64,000 nucleotides of DNA, taken from Benzoatithermus flavus (GTDB lineage: Bacteria; Pseudomonadota; Alphaproteobacteria; Geminicoccales; Geminicoccaceae). The stretch's first letter is position 1, and every line of letters begins with the position of its first letter. Location of the stretch: positions 1 through 64,000 of the forward strand of contig NZ_JBBLZC010000019.1 in NCBI RefSeq assembly GCF_037908215.1, in the 5' to 3' direction. Position numbers and translations under genes: made by a program. Below the pieces are notes generated by a model, which saw only the letters and a list, made by a program, of their open reading frames with translations, ran no database searches and had not been told where the DNA came from. This document shows positions 1 to 8,280 of this stretch, piece after piece.

Positions 1-182
1 ATCAGCGTCGACTTGCCGGCGCCGTTCTCGCCCATGAGGGCGTGGACGGTGCCGGGGCGGATCTCGAGCTGAACCCCATCCAGCGCCACCACCCCGGGAT
101 AGCGCTTGGTGATCCCCTCCGCCTCGAGATAGCAGGCCGGAAACGGTGCGCCGGCCGTGGCTGCTTTCGTCATGCTTGTCAT
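1..182 (-). CDS. Sugar ABC transporter ATP-binding subunit, N-terminal part
   Basis: Only the first 60 codons lie in the window; the gene continues beyond base 1. The reading begins MTSMTKAATAG and runs to a Walker A loop (GENGAGKST) at about residues 51-59, preceded by GITKRYPGVVALDGV, typical of RbsA/XylG-type sugar ABC ATPases. The ATG at 182 is chosen because GGGGAG lies 7 bases upstream; an in-frame ATG at 173 is an alternative. It would energise uptake for the periplasmic binding protein encoded at 2874-3812, and lies downstream of the isomerase and dehydrogenase genes on the same strand. Substrate is inferred only from context (inositol or amino-inositol-like compound). Confidence 0.8.
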   Translation of the reverse strand, partial: MTSMTKAATAGAPFPACYLEAEGITKRYPGVVALDGVQLEIRPGTVHALMGENGAGKSTL

Positions 183-354
183 CGCTGGTCTCCCCGATCC
201 AACCCGGCAGTGCAGCCATCCCCTGCTACCTGGTGAGGCGGCCAGAGCCTCGGCAAGGAGTGGAAGCGGCATCCTCACCGATCAACAACGTACCAATCCC
301 GAGTGCTGCAGCTTTATTCTCCAGGAACTACACGGTCGATGATATTACTGGATA

Positions 355-600
355 CTAGGACGACGCTGCCCAGTATTGGTCGAGGTAGCGCCGGATCTCC
401 TGGCGCATGAGGCGCGAGCCGTCCTCCGCCGCTCCTCCCAGGCGAACACGCACGCGGTCATGATGCCGTCGAACCCGACCTCGTGTAGGGTCTCGAAGAA
501 CACGTCCCGGTCGACCTCGCCCTGGCCGATGTCCAGGTGCTGGTGCACCGTCACCTTCTTGGCGGGTCGACGATGTGCGGCGCACGGTAGAGGAACTTGA
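355..600 (-). pseudogene. C-terminal remnant of a second sugar phosphate isomerase/epimerase
   Basis: No single frame is intact. One frame reads RVKFLYRAPHIVD, a second reads VTVHQHLDIGQGEVDRDVFF then GIMTACVFAWEER, and a third ends SRLMRQEIRRYLDQYW before a TAG at 355. Joined, these match the C-terminal third of a TIM-barrel sugar isomerase. Two single-base losses are implied, near 558 and near 432. The remnant begins within about 12 bases of the stop of the intact isomerase gene, so it may be what is left of a tandem paralogue or a neighbouring operon gene after a deletion. Not expected to be functional. Confidence 0.7.
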
Positions 601-611
601 CCCGAAGCGGC

Positions 612-1553
612 TCACTGGCTGATGGTCTGCTTCAGCGCATCGATGGAGGTCTTGATGCCGGCCTCGACCGACATCGTCAGATCTTCCATCTCCAGCGAGA
701 CCCAGTCGTTGTAGCCCATCATCCGCACGACGGAAAAGAATTCCTTCCACCACTGCAGATCCCTGCCGCAGCCGACCGCGACATAGTTCCAGGCCCGGCT
801 GGCGACATCCTCGACCGGCTTGGTTTCCAAAAGCCCATTGACATCGACCAGTCCACGTTCGAGGCGCACGTCCTTGCCGTGCACGTGGTGGATCGCCGGG
901 CCCAGCGCACGCGCCGCGGCGATCGGATCGGCGCCCATCCAGATCAGGTGGCTCGGGTCCAGGTTCAGGCCGACCATCGGGCCGACCGCATCGCGCAGCC
1001 GGAACAGCGTTTCCGGATTCCACACCAGCATCGAGCTGAAGTTCTCCAGCGCGAACTTCTCGACCCCACACGCTCTGGCCCTGGCGACGAGCTCGTGCCA
1101 GTAGGGGATGGCCACCTCGTTCCACTGGTAGTCGAGACAGTCCTTCAGCGTCGCTGGCCAACTGACGGTGTAGGTGATCCAGTTCGGGATGCGGTCCTCG
1201 GGACTGGCCGGCGGCAGACCGCTCATCATCACGATCTTCTTGACACCCAGAAGACCCGCCAGCTCGATGGTCTTCTCGGTGTCGGCCCTGTGCTTCGCGC
1301 CCAGCTCGCCCGGATCCAAGGGATTGCCCGAGACGTTCAGCGCCGCGATCTCCATGCTGCGGCTTTCCAGGGCGTGCAGGACGGCCCGGCGCTTGCCGGC
1401 GTCGGCCAGCAACTCGTCGGTACCCAGGTGCGGTGCGGATGACCAGCCGCCGCCGGCCATCTCGACGCCCTGGACACCCATCCCGGCGACCTTGTCGAGC
1501 ATCGGCTCGAACGGCAGGTGGCCGAGGCAGTCGGTGCAAAGGGAAAGCCTCAT
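612..1553 (-). CDS. Sugar phosphate isomerase/epimerase, MocC-like
   Basis: A 313-residue protein of the xylose-isomerase-like TIM-barrel superfamily (AP endonuclease 2 fold). It opens MRLSLCTDCLGHLPFEPMLD and carries the family's conserved pieces, including NLDPSHLIWMG near residue 200 and HHVHGKD shortly after, which supply metal and substrate ligands. Members interconvert keto-sugars or keto-inositols. The gene lies 58 bases behind a MocA-like dehydrogenase and behind a sugar-binding protein on the same strand, the composition seen in rhizobial rhizopine (moc) and inositol loci, where MocC has this fold. The exact substrate is not readable from sequence. Only a weak ribosome site (GGTAGAG) precedes the ATG. 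Confidence 0.8.
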   Translation of the reverse strand: MRLSLCTDCLGHLPFEPMLDKVAGMGVQGVEMAGGGWSSAPHLGTDELLADAGKRRAVLHALESRSMEIAALNVSGNPLDPGELGAKHRADTEKTIELAGLLGVKKIVMMSGLPPASPEDRIPNWITYTVSWPATLKDCLDYQWNEVAIPYWHELVARARACGVEKFALENFSSMLVWNPETLFRLRDAVGPMVGLNLDPSHLIWMGADPIAAARALGPAIHHVHGKDVRLERGLVDVNGLLETKPVEDVASRAWNYVAVGCGRDLQWWKEFFSVVRMMGYNDWVSLEMEDLTMSVEAGIKTSIDALKQTISQ

Positions 1554-1611
1554 ATCCGATCTCTACCTTGCTGTAGGCTGATGGGCCGGGATGCTCTGGC
1601 GCGGAGGCGGG

Positions 1612-2790
1612 CTACTCGAACGGCACCCAGATCGACCCGTTGCTGGCCGATTTCACGCAGTTCTCCAGCCAGCGCACGCCCTCGAGCCCGGCTTCGATGT
1701 CGGGATAGACCAGCTCGGCCAGGGTCTTTTCGTCGCCACGGCGCTTCGCGTCGATGGCGATCGCGAACTTGAGGTAGATGTTGGCCCAGGACTCGGTCAG
1801 GCCCTCGGTGTGAAGCGCGCCGAGGCGCTCGATGGCGTTGGCGCTGGGGTCCAGGTACGGCATGCCACGGTAGAGCGTTTGGTTCGGCTGGCCCTGCACC
1901 TCGTAGCGCAGCTCGCTGGGATTCGAATCCGACCAGACGAGGCTGGCCTTGGAGCCGACGATCCGGATGCGCTGGCTGTCCATGCAGCCGGCATTGACCG
2001 ACGAGGCCCACAGCCGGCCCACGGCTCCGTTCTCGTAGTGCATGAGAACGAAGGCGTTGTCCTCGAGCGGTGCTCTGGACGGGATGAAGCTCTGCCGGTC
2101 GCACAAGAGCTCGCGGATCTTCATGTGCGGCATGACGAGCTGCGATATGTAGTAGGTATGGGTCGAGATATCGCCGAGCACGAAGGTCGGCCCTGCGATC
2201 TTGGGGTCGACCCGCCACTTCTGGGCATCGCTGACCTTGTCGACCGCGTCGGTGGCGTTGAAGCCGTGCGTGTACTGGAGGTCGACGATGCGCACATCAC
2301 CGATCTCGCCATGGGCGATCATCGCCCGCATCTGCATCAGGAGCGGATGGCCCGAGAAGCCATAGGTGACGCCGACGATCAGCCCCTTCTCCTCGGCCAG
2401 CGCCTTGACCTTGCGGACCTCGTCGCTCGTGAAAAACAGCGGCTTCTCGCAGATCACGTCCAGACCGGCATTCAGCGCTGCCCAGGCGATCTCGAAGTGG
2501 GTCGCGTTCGGCGTGGCGATGGAGACGACCTCGATACCGTCCTCCCGTCTGGCCTCCTCGCGGAACATGGTCTGGTAATTCGGGTAGCAGCGGCTCGGGT
2601 CGACGCCGATGTTGACGCCGAAGTCACGGCCGCGCTCGGGATCGAGATCGAACGCGCCGGCGACCAGCTGGAAGGCCGTGTTGTCCCGCAGCGCACCGCA
2701 ACGATGCTTGTAGCCGACCTGGCTGAGCCGGCCGCCACCGACCATGGCCCAGCGCAGCGGACGGGCAATCTTCCGTTCACCGTTCAACAT
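1612..2790 (-). CDS. Gfo/Idh/MocA-family NAD(P)-dependent oxidoreductase
   Basis: A 392-residue dehydrogenase. Residues about 10-25 hold the Rossmann motif AMVGGGRLSQVG, and ICEKPLFF near residue 115 is the EKP signature that places the catalytic lysine. The family oxidises sugars, inositols and their amino derivatives with NAD(P). The ATG at 2790 is preferred over an upstream TTG at 2808 because GAAGGG sits about 8 bases before it. It is in the same direction as, and between, the binding protein (83 bases upstream) and the isomerase. By that context it most resembles MocA of rhizopine catabolism or an inositol dehydrogenase; the specific substrate is an inference. Confidence 0.85.
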   Translation of the reverse strand: MLNGERKIARPLRWAMVGGGRLSQVGYKHRCGALRDNTAFQLVAGAFDLDPERGRDFGVNIGVDPSRCYPNYQTMFREEARREDGIEVVSIATPNATHFEIAWAALNAGLDVICEKPLFFTSDEVRKVKALAEEKGLIVGVTYGFSGHPLLMQMRAMIAHGEIGDVRIVDLQYTHGFNATDAVDKVSDAQKWRVDPKIAGPTFVLGDISTHTYYISQLVMPHMKIRELLCDRQSFIPSRAPLEDNAFVLMHYENGAVGRLWASSVNAGCMDSQRIRIVGSKASLVWSDSNPSELRYEVQGQPNQTLYRGMPYLDPSANAIERLGALHTEGLTESWANIYLKFAIAIDAKRRGDEKTLAELVYPDIEAGLEGVRWLENCVKSASNGSIWVPFE

Positions 2791-2873
2791 CGGTTGACCC
2801 TTCGGCAATTCTTCGCGCCTGTTTCATCCAGGCGGGACCGACCGCCTGCTTCCGCCGGCGGCACTTCGCCGGC

Positions 2874-3812
2874 TCAGCGGTTGAGGTAGTCCTTCATGTT
2901 CTCGGGCGTGACGAGCTCGTATGGGATCATGACGAAGCTCTCGACCTTCTCGCCCTCGATCAGCTTGAGGGCAGCATCGATCGCGCCTTTGCCCTGGCCC
3001 TTGGCGTCCTGAAACACCGTCACGTCGAGGTTGCCCTTCTGCATCTGGTCGAGCGCATCGGGAGTGGCGTCGATTCCGCCGATACAGACCTTGTCCATCG
3101 GGATCCCGGCCTGCTGCAGGGCGAAGATCGCCCCGATCGCCATCTCGTCATTGTTGGCGGCGACCGCATCGATCTTCTGGCCGGTGGTGATCCAGTTGGT
3201 CATGAGATCGATCGCTTGGTTGCGCTGGTAGTTGGCCGTCTGCTCGAGCACGACCTTGATCTCCGGGTACTTGGCCGCGACCTCCTTGACACCGGCGGTG
3301 CGCTGGTCGGTGGCGTTGCTCGCGAGCTCGCCCAGCATGATGGCGAGGTTGCCCTTGCCGTGCATGCACTTGACGAGGCCTTCCATCTCGAGCCGGCCCG
3401 AGACGGTGTGATCGGAGACCACCGTGACGACGTTCGCGGGCAGCTTCTCGCTGGGATCCGGGCCCAGGTTGACGTAGACCAGGGGAATGCCGGCCTGCGT
3501 CACGAGCCTGGTGATGCCCTGGGTGGCGGAGGTGTCGGCTGCGTTGACGATGATGGCGTCGACCCCCTGGGCGATGAAGTTCTGCACCTGGTTGAGCTGA
3601 CGGCCGACATCGCCCTGCGCGTCCTCGAACTGGACGTTGACGTCGCCGACCTTGTTGGCCTCGTCCTGGATGGCGTCGCGGATCCTGATCAGGAAGAGGT
3701 GCTCGGCGCGCGACAGCGTCACGCCGATGTTGACCGGCTTGGCCATGGCGGAGGAGGCCATGAGCGTGGCCATGCCGACAGCGGCAACGCCGCCTGCGAG
3801 CAAGCGCTTCAT
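2874..3812 (-). CDS. Periplasmic sugar-binding protein of an ABC transporter
   Basis: A 312-residue Peripla_BP_4-type protein related to RbsB. It starts with a signal peptide (MKRLLAGGVAAVGMATLMAS, cleavage probably after SAMA) and continues with NIGVTLSRAEHLF, GDVGRQLNQVQNFIAQGVDA and a C-terminal TPDALDQMQKGNL region typical of the hinge. A longer open frame extends to 3968, but the ATG at 3812 has a good AGGGAG ribosome site and begins a proper signal sequence. It is the first gene of the minus-strand set and faces the LacI gene. It should deliver a sugar or inositol derivative to the transporter whose ATPase begins at 182. A truncated paralogue lies at 5929-6233. Confidence 0.88.
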   Translation of the reverse strand: MKRLLAGGVAAVGMATLMASSAMAKPVNIGVTLSRAEHLFLIRIRDAIQDEANKVGDVNVQFEDAQGDVGRQLNQVQNFIAQGVDAIIVNAADTSATQGITRLVTQAGIPLVYVNLGPDPSEKLPANVVTVVSDHTVSGRLEMEGLVKCMHGKGNLAIMLGELASNATDQRTAGVKEVAAKYPEIKVVLEQTANYQRNQAIDLMTNWITTGQKIDAVAANNDEMAIGAIFALQQAGIPMDKVCIGGIDATPDALDQMQKGNLDVTVFQDAKGQGKGAIDAALKLIEGEKVESFVMIPYELVTPENMKDYLNR

Positions 3813-4381
3813 CGAGATGCTCCCTGTCCGATGGTGGGGGTGATCGACCCCTCTTGGGTCTCTTGGCACGATCTGGAGAGCGGCTCGGTGCTCTCGTGAC
3901 GTCAGCATCCTAGCAGCTTGCGGCATTACTTCAATTGACTCTTGAGGGGATGACATATTATCTATCAAAAACTATCAGCCATGGAAAACCATGGGTGAGA
4001 GAATCTTTCAGAAGAGGATGGTGCCGCCCTACCGTCCGTAGCACGTGGCTCGCGCGTAGCTGACACCCGACCGGGCAACGGCCGACGCATTCACGACCAT
4101 TGCCTCATCGGCCTTCCTGCCGCCAAGCTGACGATGCCCGATTTCGCTCCCGTCCCTTGTGGCGCACACGATGGCTGAGCTGTCGGGGTCATGGTGGCGC
4201 CGTTGGCAGCAAGGGGCGTGCCGACCCCGACGCCAGCTTGTCCTTGGACCCGCAGCGCCTCTCGCTTGCTGGCCCAAAGGCCACCGCGGTGGTAGACTCT
4301 CTCAATCTTTGTGGATTTTTCTCTCGGGCGCTGTCAGAACCGATGACAAGCTGCTGCGAGCATCGCTCAGGAGCGCGGTAC
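3813..4381. other. Divergent intergenic region between binding-protein operon and LacI gene
   Basis: A 569-base gap without a convincing gene. The stretch near 3930-3980 is AT-rich compared with its surroundings and holds a reverse-strand GATAAT (957-962 of the 3 kb block, i.e. 3957-3962) that could serve as a -10 element for the binding-protein operon, though no good -35 accompanies it. The part from 4020 to 4380 shows no structure I can name. A long plus-strand frame that enters the LacI gene from 4100 has no protein-like sequence before 4382. Confidence 0.5.
3979..3994. promoter_or_regulatory. Inverted repeat, possible LacI-family operator
   Basis: CCATGG, AAAA, CCATGG forms a perfect 6-4-6 inverted repeat. 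Just left of it CTATCA occurs twice as a direct repeat (3962-3967 and 3972-3977). It lies about 170 bases upstream of the binding-protein start and next to the possible -10 element at 3957-3962, a suitable place for repression by the divergent LacI protein. LacI-family operators usually have a central CG, which this lacks, so the assignment is tentative. Confidence 0.3.
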
Positions 4382-5416
4382 ATGGGGCGACCCACCATAG
4401 CGGATCTGGCGCGGGCGGCCGGAGTCAGCGTTTCCACCGTCGATCGGGTGCTCAACGGGCGCAACCCCGTGCGTCCGGCAACCGCCGAGCGCGTGCTGAC
4501 GGCGGCAGAGGCGATCGGGTTTCACGCTACCGGCATCCTCCGACAGCGGCTCGGTGCGGACAGGCCAGAGCGGACGCTCGGCTTTCTGCTCCAGCAACCG
4601 TCGCGCACGTTCTACCGGCGCCTGGGCGAGGCCCTGACCGAGGCGACGAAGACGTCGCCAGCGATCCGCGGCCGGGCAGTGGTCGAGTTCTTGGATGACC
4701 TGACCCCTGGCTCGGTTTCCGCCCGTCTGCTGAAACTCGGCAAGCACGTGGATGCGATCGCCGTGGTGACCGCAGACCACCCGCTCGTCACCGGAGCGAT
4801 CGACCGGCTGCACGCTGCCGGGGTCCCGGTCGTGGCTCTGATCTCGGACCTGACCGCGCAGAGCCGGGCCGGCTATGTCGGACTCGACAACCGCAAGCTC
4901 GGGCGCACGGCAGCCTGGGCAATCTCGAACATCGGCAAGCGCCCGGGCAAGGTCGCCATCTTCGTCGGCAGCCATCGCTATCTCTGCCAGGAGATCGCCG
5001 AGATGAGCTTCCGGACCTACTTCCGCGAGCATGCACCGGAGTTCCATCTGCTCGAGACGCTGACGAGCCTCGAGGACGCGCGCTATGCCTACGAGAACAC
5101 GCTCGATCTTTTGAAGCGCCACTCGGATCTGGTCGGGCTCTACGTGGCGGGCGGTGGGATCAGGGGCGTGATGCAGGCGCTGCGGGACCAGGGCGATGCT
5201 GTCCCGCGCGGGCTCGTCACCATCGGCCAAGAGCTGATGGAGGAGACCCGCGCCGGCCTGATCGACGGCATCGTGAAGCTCATCCTCTCGCATCCGTTGA
5301 GGCTGCTGGCCGAGACGACGATCGGCGCCATGCTCCGCGCGATCGAAGCAGCCGGGCGCGAGCCGGCTACCCAGATCACGCTGCCGTTCGACATCTACAC
5401 GGTAGAGAATATCTGA
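4382..5416 (+). CDS. LacI-family transcriptional regulator
   Basis: A 344-residue regulator. Residues 1-50 are a clear LacI helix-turn-helix with hinge (MGRPTIADLARAAGVSVSTV then DRVLNGRNPVRPATAERV), followed by a periplasmic-binding-protein-like effector domain from about residue 60. The ATG at 4382 has AGGAG 8 bases upstream; the frame is open further upstream but is not protein-like. It is transcribed away from the sugar-binding protein operon, so it probably represses that operon and is released by its sugar or inositol-type substrate. This differs from the rhizobial moc locus, whose regulator MocR belongs to the GntR family. Confidence 0.88.
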   Translation: MGRPTIADLARAAGVSVSTVDRVLNGRNPVRPATAERVLTAAEAIGFHATGILRQRLGADRPERTLGFLLQQPSRTFYRRLGEALTEATKTSPAIRGRAVVEFLDDLTPGSVSARLLKLGKHVDAIAVVTADHPLVTGAIDRLHAAGVPVVALISDLTAQSRAGYVGLDNRKLGRTAAWAISNIGKRPGKVAIFVGSHRYLCQEIAEMSFRTYFREHAPEFHLLETLTSLEDARYAYENTLDLLKRHSDLVGLYVAGGGIRGVMQALRDQGDAVPRGLVTIGQELMEETRAGLIDGIVKLILSHPLRLLAETTIGAMLRAIEAAGREPATQITLPFDIYTVENI

Positions 5417-5454
5417 CCATAGCGGCCATGGCTGGCGCCTCGCCCCAGGAGCTC

Positions 5455-5925
5455 TGCTTGGCAGACCGATCTGGCAAGCGGCGAGCGTGGCGTCGACCGC
5501 GATGCCGTTGTCGACGGCGAGACCGGCTGTGACGGCAAGCTCCGTGTTCGGTATGGCGCCGATACCGACGGCCACGAGGTCGGCGCGGATGACGGTACCG
5601 TCCGAAAGCACCACCCCGGTGTCGGTGATCCTGGCGATCCGTGCGCCGAAATGGAAGCTCACCCCCTCGGCGACGTGGCGCTCGTGGAGCACCGTGGCGA
5701 CCTCGGCGGGCACGCCGCGGGTCAGGAGGCGTGGCGGCGCCTCGACCACCACGACCTCGACGGCGAGCTTTCGAGCCGAGGCGGCGAGCTCGAGGCCGAT
5801 GAACCCGCCGCCAATTACCGCGAGATGCCTGCCGGGTCCGAGAGCCATGCGAATCCGGACCGCATCGTCCAGCGTGCGCAGCGGGTGACGGTCGGCCCGT
5901 CGGCCCCGGGCAGCGGCAAGGGTCG
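5455..5925 (-). pseudogene. Central fragment of a ferredoxin reductase (MocF-like)
   Basis: The reverse strand encodes HLAVIGGGFIGLELAASARK and continues through VVVVEAPPRLLTRGVPAEVA to NGIAVDATLAACQ, the NAD-binding half of a rhodocoxin/putidaredoxin-type ferredoxin reductase. The N-terminal FAD domain is missing, replaced at about 5925-5929 by a fragment of a sugar-binding protein, and the C-terminus stops near 5455. A one-base frameshift separates RPLPLPGADGP from RHPLRTLDDA near 5870. A reductase of this kind would pass electrons to the Rieske ferredoxin encoded just upstream, as MocF does for MocE. Not functional as it stands. Confidence 0.75.
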
Positions 5926-5928
5926 CAG

Positions 5929-6233
5929 CTGGCCGCCTCGGCTGCGCTGGTGATGGCAGGTGCGGCGGAGGTGTCCGCGAGCGTCACGATGATCGCGTCC
6001 ACGCCGGAGGCGATGAAGTTCTGCACCTGGCTGAGCTGCTGGCCGACGTCGCGCTGCGAGTCTTCGAACTGCACGTCGACGCCCTCGAGCTTCGCGGCAC
6101 GGGCGGCGAGGCCGTTGCGCAGGAGCGTCTGGAAGTTGTCGCCGAAGCTCTGCATGCTGACGCCGATCGTCGTGGCGTCGGCCTGGCTGGCGAGCAGCGC
6201 CGCGAAGCCCGCGGCGAGCAGGGTCGTTCTCAC
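5929..6233 (-). pseudogene. N-terminal fragment of a second sugar-binding protein (MocB-like)
   Basis: Starts at a GTG (6233) with GGAGAAGG upstream and a signal peptide (VRTTLLAAGFAALLASQADA), then reads TIGVSMQSFGDNFQTLLRNG and DVGQQLSQVQNFIASGVDAI, stopping as similarity at SAAEAA near 5929 where ferredoxin-reductase sequence begins. About 100 of the usual 310 residues remain. It is a diverged paralogue of the protein at 2874-3812; the stretch around QVQNFIA is nearly identical. The join looks like one deletion that fused the front of a binding-protein gene to the middle of a reductase gene. Confidence 0.75.
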
Positions 6234-6340
6234 GATAAGCCCTTCTCCTGATCGGGCGCCGACCCGCCCGCGTTCCTCTGCCGGGGGCGCCCCGATGGGG
6301 CGCCGCTGCCGACGGCCGAGCCCGAAGGCCCGGCGAAGGG

Positions 6341-6655
6341 TCAGCCGATGGCGATCCGGACCTCGCCGTCGACCACCTCGGCGGGGCAGGTCCGCAGGTT
6401 CACGCACGGCGGCAGTCGCACCGCTTCGCCGGTGCGGTAGTCGAACGCCCCGGCATGCTTGGGGCACTCGATCTCGAAGTCCATCACCAGGCCGTCGGCG
6501 AGGTGCACCGCTTCATGGGTGCAGAGGACGTCGGTGCACCAGACGCTGTCATCCGGCCCGCGATAGACCGCGAACGTCCTGGAGCCGTGGTCGAAGCGGA
6601 GCACACCTTCCTGCTCGATGTCCTCGAGCCGGCACGCCGTCACCCACCCGCTCAT
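6341..6655 (-). CDS. Rieske-type [2Fe-2S] ferredoxin, MocE-like
   Basis: A complete 104-residue Rieske ferredoxin. The cluster ligands are visible: CTHE (Cys, His) near residues 45-48 and CPKHAG (Cys, His) near 64-69, the C-x-H / C-x2-H pattern of naphthalene-dioxygenase-type ferredoxins. It begins MSGWVTACRLEDIEQEGVLR. The ATG overlaps the stop of the preceding desaturase-like remnant (ATGA), showing they were once one operon. It would carry electrons from a ferredoxin reductase to an oxygenase; here both partners (the desaturase-like oxygenase at 6652-7019 and the reductase at 5455-5925) are broken, so the protein is probably stranded unless it works with genes elsewhere. Confidence 0.88.
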   Translation of the reverse strand: MSGWVTACRLEDIEQEGVLRFDHGSRTFAVYRGPDDSVWCTDVLCTHEAVHLADGLVMDFEIECPKHAGAFDYRTGEAVRLPPCVNLRTCPAEVVDGEVRIAIG

Positions 6656-7019
6656 GACGCAGCCATCTCCTGCGTGACGGCCTTGCGGGCCTGCTGCCGG
6701 GCGATCTTCTCCTTGCGCTTGCGGTAGCGCTCCTGCATCCGCGCCTCGCCTTCGGGCGAGCCATCGCGCCAGGGCCGAACCACCTGTCGAGTGAAATGAG
6801 CACGTCGCCGTAATTCACCTCGAAATATTTGCGGTGCAGGCAGTGCGCGTAGGCGTGGCTGTCGACGACACCGTTCTCGCCCACCTCGATCTCGTCGAAG
6901 CCGACATGGCCGGGGATCGCGCCGAAGGAGGCGTAATGGAGCTGGTAGAGGGCGATGACCGGGTTCGAGGGGATGATCAGGTGGTAGAAGGCGGTGCCGA
7001 AGTAGAGCAGGTGTTCCAC
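6652..7019 (-). pseudogene. C-terminal remnant of a fatty-acid-desaturase-like oxygenase (MocD-like)
   Basis: The reverse strand reads EHLLYFGTAFYHLIIPSNPV, then HYASFGAIPGHVGFDEIE and YAHCLHRKYFEVNYGD, the last part of the membrane-type di-iron oxygenases related to MocD. After DRWFGP a single base is missing (near 6770) and the sequence continues in another frame as RDGSPEGEARMQERYRKR to the TGA that overlaps the ferredoxin start. The first two thirds are absent and replaced by transposase sequence at about 7020. The order desaturase-ferredoxin-reductase matches rhizobial mocDEF. Confidence 0.72.
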
Positions 7020-7542
7020 CGCCGGTGCGGCCGTGCAGAGCCGCTCAATGGCCCCCTTTGGCGCGTGAAGTCAGGGTCGACCCGCTCGCCAAACCAGCTC
7101 TCTTCGTGCCGCCACCCGAGACCCTCCTGGAGGAGGATCTCGCTGATCCGGCTGTGGCGCATGGCGATGCCCTGCTCGCCCAGGTAGGCAACCAGACGAT
7201 CCAGCGTCCGGCAAGCGAACGGCAGGCCGAGAGCCGCTGGCCGGGTCGGCGCGGCGTTGATCACCGCGCTCCTTTGTTCGGCGGAGTAGGTCGGCGGCCG
7301 CCCGCTGCGCACGTCCTCCTCCAGCCCTGATAGGCCGCGGGCGTCGAAGCGCTCGAGCCAGTGCCGCACCGTCGCGCCGCACAGGTCCATGCGGGCGCTG
7401 ATCCCCGGCACCTTCAGGCCTTCAAGGCCATGCAGGACGATCTGGGCGCGCCGCACGAGGCCGGCGCCGAGCGTACGTGATCGCGCCATCCGTGCCAGCG
7501 CCCCTTCTCTTCATCGCTCACTGCACGCACGCGCAGGGTCAT
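7020..7542 (-). pseudogene. IS630-family transposase remnant (N-terminal DNA-binding part)
   Basis: Reads MTLRVRAVSDEEKG from an ATG at 7542, then after a one-base frameshift near 7500 continues ARMARSRTLGAGLVRRAQIV, WLERFDARGLSGLEEDVRSG and WFGERVDPDFTRQRGP. This is the winged-helix N-terminal region of an IS630-type transposase. The catalytic DDE region is missing; the sequence runs straight into the MocD-like remnant. No terminal inverted repeat could be identified. The element probably caused or accompanied the deletion that removed the front of the mocD-like gene. Confidence 0.7.
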
Positions 7543-7742
7543 GGCCGGGCTCCGCCTCCGACCACTTAGGCATGGCTCTGAGAGAGCTGAAGCCGGCTTC
7601 GGTGGCTGCGGCGGGGGTGGCGTATCCTCGGTGATGGTCGAGATCCCTCCGGAGGGCATGCCGTGGAGGAGGATGGCGTGGTCGCCCTGCCGCGGCCAGA
7701 AGCGAGCGTCACCGGTGTCCCGTTGTCGGCCGGGCTGCGGGT

Positions 7743-7920
7743 GGCGAGCCGGGCCGGTTCACCGCGACGCTCCTGCCAGCCTGCCCGCGCCGCGCCCGCC
7801 ACATCGGGGAGCTGCGGCCCCGGCTCGAGCCGAAGGGCGTCTCCACCGGCCAGCTCGCCGAGGCGCCGGCCGCGCCGCTCGGGCCCGATGCATCGCCGCT
7901 TGAACCCGTACATCAAACTT
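7743..7920 (+). pseudogene. IS256-family transposase remnant
   Basis: One plus-strand frame reads GEPGRFTATLLPACPRRARH and then RLEPKGVSTGQLAEAPAAPL GPDASPL, resembling the N-terminal part of IS256-family transposases (where the usual pattern is a GRF..R.LPPY.RR segment followed by LKGISTGDF.EAL..LLG). No start, stop context or catalytic domain is present. Flanking sequence from 7543 to 7742 and from 7921 to 8280 shows nothing I can assign. Confidence 0.45.
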
Positions 7921-8280
7921 GCGCCCAACATTTGATTTCCATAATCTATATTAGCCAATGAAAAGCGACCCGCCCAATCCCCGCGGCGTGCCTGCTCTCC
8001 TCCAACCCCCGGCAGGGGCTGGCCGCTGTCGTCCGCCTCGATCGCCAGCGCGCCTCCTCGCGGCCGCCCCGAAAGGCGGCCGGCTTTCCGGGGTCGGTCT
8101 CGCCGGCCACGGAAAGGCTTGTCCCCGCAGATGTCGCCGGAGATGGGAGGCTCGGACATCCGGTCCGGAGGCATCACGTCTTCTCGAGAGATCCGGGGCT
8201 CGCCGGAAGCCTTGGAACCCGGTGCCATTCGCCACGTTCTGCGGGTTGCTCAGGGAATTCATGCCGCACACGAGGGAACG

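Noticed and set aside
4100..4381. N-terminal extension of the LacI regulator
   Set aside because: The extension has no similarity to the family, and the start at 4382 has a good ribosome site and begins exactly at the conserved helix-turn-helix.
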